From assembly GCA_018003015.1 (NCBI GenBank), contig JAGNEZ010000022.1, positions 28,234 to 92,233 of the forward strand: DNA of 64,000 nucleotides, in the 5' to 3' direction. Shown piece by piece: positions 9,293 through 18,800 of the stretch. Below the pieces are notes generated by a model, which had not been told where the DNA came from, did not search any database, and saw nothing but the letters and a program-made list of their open reading frames with translations. A program made the translations under genes and the position numbers. This DNA is from Phycisphaerae bacterium (GTDB lineage Bacteria; Planctomycetota; Phycisphaerae; UBA1845; PWPN01). The first letter of the stretch is position 1, and each line of letters starts with the position of its first letter.

Positions 9293-12200
9293 ATGCGTCT
9301 GGATGTCCAAGGTCGATGGTGCCGTGGCCGGATGACGGCGGTGACAGGGTTGTTGTTCACGTCGATGAGCCTGACGGCCTGCCCTGTGGGGGCAGCTCCC
9401 GCAACGCAGCCCGTTCCACCGGATGACCGCCCGGCGGGGGCGACTCCCGAGAGGCCGATCCGGGAGCAGAGCATCTACATCCCCTACACGAAGCTGCGTG
9501 AGACCTTCGAGCGAGAGGGTCGAGGCGTCTTCCTGCCCTACGGCGAGTTCGAGAAGCTGTGGCGAGCGGCCCGGGAGAAGGATGGCCCATCGCCGGACGC
9601 GCGACCGCCGGTTCAGTTCCTGATCAACGAGGTCGACCACGAGGCTACGGTCGCCAGGGACGTGGTGCGGGTCAAAGCCCAGGTCAAGATCGAGCTCCTG
9701 GCCGAGGGATGGCACCATGTCCCGCTGGGTCTGGCGGACGCAGCGGCCACCCAGGCGACGATCGGCGAGCTGCCCGCCCGGATGCTGTTTGATTCCCAGA
9801 AGGGCTATGAGCTGCTTCTCGAGAAGCGGGGCAAGGCGGCGGAGTCGGTCACTCTCACTCTTGAATACGCCAAGGCTTACGAGAAGACTGCCGGCCGCAA
9901 CCGCGTATCGTTCCAGCCTCCGCAGGCCCCGGTGAGCCGTTGGCGGATCAGGATTCCGGAGAGTGGTGTGAAGGTCAACCTCTCGCCGCTCATTGCGGCC
10001 ACGCAGATTCCCGAGAGTGGCCCGGCCGGTTCCGCGGCTGAAGAGACGGTGGTCATGGCTTTCGTGGGGGCTGCCCCGACGGTGCAGATCGACTGGACTC
10101 CCAAGGCCGAGGGAGCCACCGGTCTGGCGAGCCTGGCCACCGTTCAGGCCGAGCAGCAAGTGCGGATCGAGGATGGCGTGGTCCGCACGCGCACCCAGTT
10201 GGCGTACGAGATCAGCCGGGCGGCCCTGTCGGAGTTGGTTGTGGAGGTGCCGGCCGATCAGCGGGTCATCAACGTTCTGGACGCCAATGTGCGGCAGTGG
10301 TCGGTCGTGGGACCAACCTCGACCGCCCCTTCACCCGCCGGTCCGGCAGCGACTTCCGCTCCGGCGGCGGAGGGGACCCGTCAGCAGATCGCGATTCAGC
10401 TCTTTGAGCCCGCTCGGGCCACGCAGAACATCGTGATCGAACTCGAGAAGTTCGTCAGCGAGAGCACGCAACGCAGACTGCGGGTACCGGTGGTGGCGGC
10501 CATCGGTGTCGGGCGACAACAGGGCGTGGTGGTGGTGGCCGCGGCCGAAGGCCTGCGTACCGAGGTGGTTGCTCACACCGGCCTGCTGCAGATGGATGCC
10601 GTCGAACTGCCCAAATCGCTGGCGAACTGGAAATGGCTGCTGTCGTATCGCTACGCCTCGCTGCCGTTTGACTTGACGCTCCAGGTTGAGAAGGTCCAGC
10701 CTCGTATCGTGCTGGATTCTCTGGTCGAGGCCACGCTGGAACCCGAGCAACTGACCCTCGACGTCCTGGCGGTTTACACTGTTGAGCGGGCCGGGGTTTT
10801 CCGGCTCGAGTTTGACGTTCCGGCGGGATTCGAGGTCCGCAAGGTGGCGGGGCGAGCGATTGCCGACGCTCAGCCGGCGCAGGTGGATACCCACTACGCG
10901 GACGGCTCTGAGAAGACCCACCTGGTGGTCAATCTGGCGAGCAAGGCGCTGGGCCGTGTGGCTCTGGTGGTCAGGCTGCAACGTCGTCTCACGGAACCGG
11001 ACCTGCTCAGCCCGACGGGCCGCAGCGTCAGCCTGCCAATGATCATTCCTCGAGCGTCCAAGAACACGGTCGAGCGGGCCGCCGGGCGGCTGGTCATCTA
11101 CGCGGCGGAGAGCCTCCGGGTGAACCCAGGGCAGACGAAAGGTCTCCGCAGCGTCTCATTCAACGAGGCATTCGAGGGCCTGGCCTCGTCGAAGGAGCAG
11201 CCCTCACCGGCGATCCGGCCCGTGTTGGCGTTCGCTTACGCCCAGGAAGACGTGGACCTCACCCTGGCCGCCGAGCGGCGTAAGCCGCAGGTCACCGCTC
11301 GGCAGCTTTTGCTCGCCCAGATCGAGGCCGGAGTGATCAAATACTCGGCCACCTTCACCTATGAGATCCTGTACAGCGGCGTCTCGAGTGTGCGGATCGA
11401 CCTGCCTGCGGATCTGGCGGCGGACATTCGCAACAGTACGCCGGGCATTCGGGAGAAGGTGATTGATCCGCCGCCCAAGGATCTGGCGGCGAGCGATGTG
11501 GCCTGGAGCTTCGCGGGCGAAACGGAGCTGACCGGCACCGTTCAGGTACGTCTGAACTGGGAGAAGCGAATTGAGGAGCTGCCGGTGGGCAAGGCCATCG
11601 AAATGTCCCTGCCGCATCTCAAGCCTCGGCTGGTGGATCGGGCATGGGGACAAATCGTCTGGACGAAGGTCGAGACCTTGGACGTGCACGAATCCGGCGA
11701 GCCGAAGGGGGTCCGACCGATCGACCCGCAGCATGATCTGATGCCCGGCGCTTCGGTGGCCGGCGCGGCACGGGCCTTCGAGTTCCACGACAACTGGGAT
11801 CTGCGGGTCGCGGTGACCCGCTACAAGCTGGAGGAGGTGAAGCGAACCAGTATCGAGCGCGCGGTGCTGCAGATGGTCGCCACGCGGGACAACTCGCTCT
11901 CGGTTCGGGCTCTGTACAGGCTACGGAGTGCCGGGCAAAGGCTGGCGGTGAAGCTGCCCGACAGCGTCGAGTTCGACAACGAACCGTTGCGCATCAATGG
12001 ACGGCCGGCGGCCTTAGAGCGTGGAGAGCAGGGCGAGTACTTTGTGCCGCTGGTGGGGCTCAACGCCGACACGCCGACGCTGCTGGAACTGCGTTACTCG
12101 GTCCCGCGGGGTGGTCGGCGTTTCGTGCCACCGGTGTTCCCGTCGGATCCGGCGATCCAGAAGGTGTATGTGTGTGCCTACCTGCCGGAGGAACTCACCT

Positions 12201-12832
12201 ACCTCGGTTCGCGCGGGCCGTGGACCGACGAGATTGACTGGGTCCTGGCCTCATCGTTGCGTCTCAAGCCTTCCCCTCGCCGAAGCGACCAGAGCCTTCT
12301 GGGATGGGTTGGCGAGGACCTCAATGTGCCCTCCGGACCGGGCGATACGTTCCAGACTGATGGCCGCCTGTACGTGTTCTCGACCCTGCGTCCGACCGCG
12401 ACCGGTGACGCCGCGTTGCGGATCACGGCCATGAGCGAGAACTGGCTCAGCGCGATGGTGTTCGCTGTCATTGTCGCGGTCGGCCTGGCTCTGGGGCGAT
12501 CTTCCGCGGCAAGGCGATGTTTGGTCGGGGGGGTGTTCCTCGTTCTGCTCATCCTCTCGGGGATCTTCCTTCCCACGTTCCTGAGGCAGATCCTCGGCAC
12601 CACGCTGATCGCCGCGGTGGCGATCGTTCTCATTGGGTGGGGACTCCATTATCTGGTCTGGATCCGGCCGCACGATCCCGTAGTCATGGCTCGCAAGCAG
12701 GCTCGCCAGGAAGCACAACTCGCCCGGGTGCGGACGGCCGCCGCCCCATCGCCCCATCCGGCAGTAGCGGCCGCGCCGCCCGCTCCGGAGACTCCGAAGG
12801 ACGAACCGAAAGGAGGAGAGCCCCATGCGTAG
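9293..12832 (+). CDS. giant envelope protein, single-module copy 1 of a triplicated family
   Basis: This 1179-residue protein is of unknown function. I chose ATG 9293, with GAGG eight bases upstream, over an in-frame ATG at 9263. The N-terminus is an export signal; LTAC at 27-30 could be a lipobox, otherwise cleavage is near GAAPA. At ~58-95 comes IYIPYTKLRETF...VFLPYGEFEKLW, and near 886 the block beginning KLPDSVEFDNEPLRINGRPA. Both recur in the next gene. Most of the length looks like beta-strand-rich extracytoplasmic domains. Two or three membrane segments near the C-terminus (~1045-1125) suggest it is anchored with the bulk outside the cytoplasm. The stop overlaps the next start by eight bases, implying co-translation. 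I recognise no named family. Confidence 0.85.
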   Translation: MRLDVQGRWCRGRMTAVTGLLFTSMSLTACPVGAAPATQPVPPDDRPAGATPERPIREQSIYIPYTKLRETFEREGRGVFLPYGEFEKLWRAAREKDGPSPDARPPVQFLINEVDHEATVARDVVRVKAQVKIELLAEGWHHVPLGLADAAATQATIGELPARMLFDSQKGYELLLEKRGKAAESVTLTLEYAKAYEKTAGRNRVSFQPPQAPVSRWRIRIPESGVKVNLSPLIAATQIPESGPAGSAAEETVVMAFVGAAPTVQIDWTPKAEGATGLASLATVQAEQQVRIEDGVVRTRTQLAYEISRAALSELVVEVPADQRVINVLDANVRQWSVVGPTSTAPSPAGPAATSAPAAEGTRQQIAIQLFEPARATQNIVIELEKFVSESTQRRLRVPVVAAIGVGRQQGVVVVAAAEGLRTEVVAHTGLLQMDAVELPKSLANWKWLLSYRYASLPFDLTLQVEKVQPRIVLDSLVEATLEPEQLTLDVLAVYTVERAGVFRLEFDVPAGFEVRKVAGRAIADAQPAQVDTHYADGSEKTHLVVNLASKALGRVALVVRLQRRLTEPDLLSPTGRSVSLPMIIPRASKNTVERAAGRLVIYAAESLRVNPGQTKGLRSVSFNEAFEGLASSKEQPSPAIRPVLAFAYAQEDVDLTLAAERRKPQVTARQLLLAQIEAGVIKYSATFTYEILYSGVSSVRIDLPADLAADIRNSTPGIREKVIDPPPKDLAASDVAWSFAGETELTGTVQVRLNWEKRIEELPVGKAIEMSLPHLKPRLVDRAWGQIVWTKVETLDVHESGEPKGVRPIDPQHDLMPGASVAGAARAFEFHDNWDLRVAVTRYKLEEVKRTSIERAVLQMVATRDNSLSVRALYRLRSAGQRLAVKLPDSVEFDNEPLRINGRPAALERGEQGEYFVPLVGLNADTPTLLELRYSVPRGGRRFVPPVFPSDPAIQKVYVCAYLPEELTYLGSRGPWTDEIDWVLASSLRLKPSPRRSDQSLLGWVGEDLNVPSGPGDTFQTDGRLYVFSTLRPTATGDAALRITAMSENWLSAMVFAVIVAVGLALGRSSAARRCLVGGVFLVLLILSGIFLPTFLRQILGTTLIAAVAIVLIGWGLHYLVWIRPHDPVVMARKQARQEAQLARVRTAAAPSPHPAVAAAPPAPETPKDEPKGGEPHA

Positions 12833-15800
12833 GCAAGCCGTTCTCCTGATGGTAGCGGCGACGGGGGTAGAGTGGCTGATGGGAGCGGTCCTACAGGCCG
12901 CCGAGCCGGCCGCAGCCCCCCCTCCGGTCATCCGCGAACTGTATGTGCCCTTCGATGATCTGAACGTGCTCCTGGAAAACCAGCCACATCGTGTGCTCCT
13001 GTCGCGTCAGGAATACGAGGAATTGCTGATCAAGGCGAAGCTCAAGCCCGAGCTGGCCCCGCCGGTGCGGGCTGCGGTTCTCTCGGCCGAATACCAGGTC
13101 ACGGTCGAGCAGGAACGAGCCAGGATCGTTGGGCACCTGGCCGTCGAACTGATCGATGACCACCTTCAGATGGTGGGGCTGGACCTGGCGGGAGTTGGCC
13201 TCAGGAGCGTTCGCCTGGACGGCAAGGATGCCGCGGTCGGGCGGTCGAATGACGGCCGGGTGGTCCTGTTTGTCGAGCAGAAAGGCGTGCACGACGTCGA
13301 GTTGAATCTCGTCGCCCCGCTGACCACGACGGCGGCACAGCAGGTTCTCGATTTCCGCATTCCGACGCCGGGAGCCACTCGAGTCCATCTGACCGTGCCG
13401 GGCGATGTCGAGATCAAGAGCGGGATGAAGGTCATCAGCCGGACGGTAGACGCGGCCGCAAGTCAAACGCTTTTCGAGTTGTTGCCCGCTCATGAGAAAA
13501 CCACCATTGTCATGACGCTCAACAGCCGGTTGCTCCGAAAGGAGCGCGTGGTGGTGGCCAGGAGTGTCGTGGTGGATGAGGTCACGCAGCACTATGAGCG
13601 GCTGCACGCGACCTTCTCGCTGGCCGTGCTCCACAAAGCGGTGGACAGCTTCCGGCTGGCGGTGCCCGCCGGTTTCGAGGTCACCCAGGTGCAGTCTCCC
13701 CTGCTGGCTCGGTGGAGTGTCGTCTCGGGTGAGCAGGACAGCCGTGTTCTTGACATTCGGCTGCGCGAGCAGACGAGCCAGACGGTTGTTCTGAGTGTGG
13801 CCGCGATTCGCGCCCTGCCGCCGGCCGAGGCCTGGGCTTTCCCGTCGTTCAAGGTGCTGGACGTCGCCGGCGAGGTGGCGGTGATCGGCCTGTTGCTTGA
13901 AGATGGAATGAAGGCTCACGGCATCCAGTCGGACGGGCTGATTTCCATTGACACCGGCGTACTGAATCAGGCGTTACCGGGCTCGGTCTTCCAGGCCGAG
14001 CCGGGGGCGCCTCAGATCCGCCCGATCGTGGCCTATTATGCCCCGCAATCGAGCTTCCGACTGGGGGCCGCATTGCGCAAGCCGCCGACGCGGCTTCTGG
14101 CGACGACCAACCTGCTGCTCACGCTGGCGGAGAAGAACCAGCAGATGCGCGGCGGCTATACCCTGCTGTCGGAGACGGAGAAGCTGTTTTCCGTGGACTT
14201 CACGGTACCGGATGGCTGGCTGGTCACGGACGTCACCGGGCCAGACGGCAAGAGCCTGAACACCGAGCGGTTCCCCGGGCGGATCCACGTTCAGTTGCCC
14301 CAGGGCGTCCCGCCGCGGCAGCCTTGCCAGGTGTACTTCCAGGCCAGCAGTTCGCCCGCCGGATGGCTCACCGGCTGGGCTTCCACGACGGTGTCGTTCC
14401 CGGTATTCCGGATCGTCGGGGCGACGCGGGAGACGGGGGCCGTCGCGGTAGCCGTCCAGGACGACCTGGCGGTTCGTCCGGACAGCCTGGACCAATTGAC
14501 CCCGCTGGACGAGAAGGAAAAGGAGGCATTTGGCCTAGCCGGGGCGGCGACCAGCCTGGCGTATCGGTTTGACGGGCCGTCGTACCAGGCGAGGATTGTC
14601 ACGGAGCGCGTCGTTCCGCGGTTGACCGCGCAGACCTACTCGTTCTTCGTCATCGGCCCCGACGTGCTCACGGCTCACTATGAGATCGTCTACGACGTGG
14701 AGCAGGCCAGGGTGCAGCGGCTCGGGCTGATTCTCCCGGCGACCGCGCCGGAGACGCTGTCGATCCAGGGACTCGACGGGGTGGTGTTGAAGGAGTACAC
14801 CGGTCGGACTCTGGAGAATGTCCGTCAATGGTCCATTCTGCTGGAGGAAGCGCGGCGGGGGACGATCCGGGTGGCCATCGACTTCCAGCAGCCGATCACC
14901 GCCCGCGAAGTCATGGATCTGGACATGCCGGTTGTCAAGGCAGAGGGCGTGGCTCATCAGGCGGGATACGTCTCGGTCGAGGGCAACGCCGAACTGGACG
15001 TCAAAGTCAGGTCCAAGCTGCGCAAGGTGGACATCGGTGAGCTGGTCAACGCCCGGTACCAGCCGGGCAAGCGTCTGCTCGGCGTCTACAGTTTCGTCGG
15101 CGACGCGCCGGAGCTGGCGGTGAAGATCGCCCGCCATCCGGGCCATAGCCTGCCTTCGATTCTGATCGAGCGAGCGGAACTCATCACTGTGCTGGCCGCC
15201 GAGGGGCTCAGCCAGAACGCCGCCCGGATGCTGCTGCGGGCCAAGGATCCGTACATCGAGGTTCGGCTGCCGGCCGCGGCCACGCTGTGGTCGGCCGAGC
15301 TTGACGGCGTGCCGGCCAAGCCGCAGCGCGAGGATCAGCGGCTCCTGCTCCATCTGCCTGCCGGGAGCGAAACCCAGCTGCACGACCTGCGGTTCGTGTA
15401 CGAGATACCGGTTCAGGGCGTCTGGTTTCACGACGACGTGGAGGTGCAGGCCCCTGCGTTGCTGCTGCGTCGATCGGCCCAGGCGGCCGGAACACCGGTA
15501 CCGGTGGCAGCGCTGACCTGGCACGTATACGTACCTTCCGGGTATCGAGTGACCGATGCGGGCGGCACAGTGGTGACACATCAGATCGAGCCCGTGGAGC
15601 CGGCGATCAGCGTCGTCGGCCGGGCTTTGTACACACTGGCCGGAGGGATCAACCCGTTCTACTCCTCCCTGAGCCTCGCCCGAGCGCGAGAATCGGGCAG
15701 TATGAGGGCAGGGCCCGTAGCTAGATCAGAATCGGATTTCGATGCGAATGCTGACGGCATCGTCGACCAACTGGACGACGATGATCAGGCTCGGCAGGTT

Positions 15801-18800
15801 GCCAGAGACTCAAGGATGCGTGGGCCTGCCGCCGCGGGGAGGCCTGCTCGGGGCCGGGAACCGCAGGAGGAAGGCGAGAAGCCGGCGGAGGCCGCGGCCA
15901 AGGGGGACAAACCGGAAGGCGGTCTCTCGCTCGGGACCACGATCGCACCCCCGACGGCTCCTGCAAGAGGCGAACCGACATCGAAAGGCCTGTGGGTCCT
16001 GGAGGGCGTGCGCAGTCTCAAGATCGACCTCGAAGAGAGCGGAGAGCGGTTCACGTTCCGGAATCTGGGTGCAGATCCTCGCCTCTCTCTGGCGCTCCTG
16101 GACGAACATCGATCGTCGGCCTTGGCCTGGGCCCTGGCCTGTGCCGTCGGACTGTGGGGACTGCGGCTGGCCCAGCGACCGGTTCGCAGTCGCCTCAAGT
16201 ACATTCTGGCGGTGATCCTGGCCGCTTCCCTGATCTCGCTGGTCAGCGGATCATTGCTGCTGACGGAGACGCTCAACCCATCCGTCTTGGTGGCCGCAGC
16301 CCTGGTCCCCTGCTACCTGCTGATTGGGCTGGTCCGCTGGCTCACTCATCATGTCGATCTGACGCCGGCACCCAAGGCACCGGTCGCGGCGGCATCCTCT
16401 TCCGCAGCCTCTGCCGCCTTGTTCCTCGCCGTACTGGCCTTGTGGCCGCACCCGCATGCCCGGGCCCAGGAGCCGCCCAAGAGCGGTCTGCCGATGGTGG
16501 TCGAGATCACCGAGCCGCACAAGCCAGTGGACGTGCCGCCCGACGTCATCCTGCTTCCATACGATCCGGCCTCTGGAAAAGGCATGAAGGATGTGCAACA
16601 CCTGCTGGTCCCCTATGAGAAGTACCTGGAGCTATGGAAGCGGGCTCATCCCGACCAGCGGATGATGACGACCGTCCCACCGGCTGCTTACGGCCTGAGC
16701 CACGTGGCTTTGCGGGCCACGCTTCAGGGAGATGACAGCCTGTTTATCGACGGCCAGGTGGAGATCGATGTGTACGCCGAGGGGGCGATCCACGTCCCCC
16801 TGCCGCTGGAGAACGGCGTGCTGGTCAAGGCTGATCTCGACGGCCATCCGGCCAAGCTGGGGGTGGTGAGCGTCGCCCCGCCGCCGGGCAGTCAACCGGC
16901 CGCACTGCTGGCTTCGGAACAGCCGCAAGCGGCGCAAAAGGACACCGCGGCGGCGGCCAGCGTGCGTCTTGCCGGCGGCCTGCTGGTAGTCAGCATCTCC
17001 GGCAAGGGCCGGCACCATCTGACCGTCGCTGCTCAGATGCAGCTGCACCGATCCGGAGGCTGGCGGAGTGCGGAGGGTCGCCTGCTCGCGGCGACGGCCG
17101 GAACGCTGACCCTGGTGGTCCCTGAGGCCAGCACCGAGGTTCGTTTCGCCGGCGTCGCCGACCGGCTCAGCTACCTGACCGATCAACCGCACCAGTCCAT
17201 CGAGGCCGCTCTGGCCGCCGATGGCCGGCTCTCGATCCGGTGGCGCCCGAAAGTCAACGAGGGCGTCGTGGACCAGAGCCTGACCGCGCAGTCCACCGCC
17301 CTGCTCGACGTCCAAGAGGACGGGTTGCGCCTGGTCTGGCGGGTCGGACTCGAGTTCCGTCGAGGCGAGCGCAGTTCGTTTCTTGTGTCCCTGCCTTCGG
17401 ACTATCTTGTAACCCAGGTGGCAGGCGGAAACGTGCGCGGCTGGGAAGTCAACTCATCCGACGGAAGTCGGCATTTAGAGGTAACGCTCCTCAAGCCGGC
17501 GAAAGATCGCGAACGGTTTGACGTCCACCTCTGGCGCCGCGGCCAAGTCGGCGGGCGGGAACTGTCCGCGTTCGAGGTTCCGGCGGTCACGGTACCGGAT
17601 GCCGCCCTGCATCATGGCAGCCTGGTCATTCGCCGCAGTCCGCTGCTCGACCTTCGGACGGAGAGCATCCACGGAGCCAGTCGGACGGACCTGCCTCCCG
17701 CGTCGGGATCGGCCGACGACCTCGCCCTGGTGGCGGAGAGCCCGCTGGGCATCCGGCCCTTCGCCGCGTATCGGTTCGTGGCCCTGCCATTCTCCATCCG
17801 GCTCAACGCCGCACCGGTACCTGGCCGGATCACGGCCAGGACGCAGGCTATTCTGCGGGTCGGCGAGCGCGAGCGAAGCCTGGAAGCCCGGGTGATCCTT
17901 GATGTTCAGGATCGGGCTCTTCATCACTTGGCGATTCTCGTTCCCGCGGACCTGGATCTGAACCAGATCTCGGCGCCCGGCGTGTTCGAGTGGGCGGTTA
18001 CGACCCAGCAGGAACACAAGCTCCTCAGCATCGACCTGACCGAGGGCCAGACCGGATCGGTGTCCGTGGTAATCGCTGGCCGGTTGGGAGAAGCTGGTCC
18101 GGCCACGCAAGTACCTCTACCACGACTGGAAGTCTGCGGCGTGCAGCAACAGGAGGGCGACCTGGTGGTGCAGACCGATCCCGCGTTCAAGGTCGACACG
18201 GTCGATCTGCAGCAGTGCGAGCCGGTCCTGCTGAATCGGGTGACGGACTGGCTGCAGCCGCAGCAGCGGGAGCTGGCCCGGGTGGCCCTGCACTATCGAT
18301 CACCGGCCTACCGCGGCCAGGTCCGGCTCGTTCCGCTCATTCCGAACGTGCACTGCTACACGGTGAGCAACGCCCGGATCACCGACCGGGCGATCGAAGA
18401 GACCGTGCTGCTCGATTTCACGATCCGGCAGGCAGGCATTCGAGAGGTGTCGTTCCTGCTGCCGGAGAACATGAAAGACGCTCGTGTGCATGTTCCCCAG
18501 CTTCGACAGAAGACCATCGAGGCGGTGTCGGAGGATGCCCTCAACGGCTCGCGCGCTTCATCGCGCCCTGCAGCGAGTCAACCTCAGGGTGCGTCCCAGG
18601 AGCATCGCGGCCTGATTCGCGTGGGTTTGCAGCTCCAGGACAGGGTCATGGGCCAGTTGCGGGTGCTGGTTGAGAACGACCGCTTGCTGACCGCTCAGAC
18701 CCACCGGGTACCGATTCCCCTGGTTGAGACCGGCCAGACCGATCAGCGGTACGTGCTGCTGGAGAGTGCCGGCCGTGACGAGGTCGTGGTTGAGGTTCAG

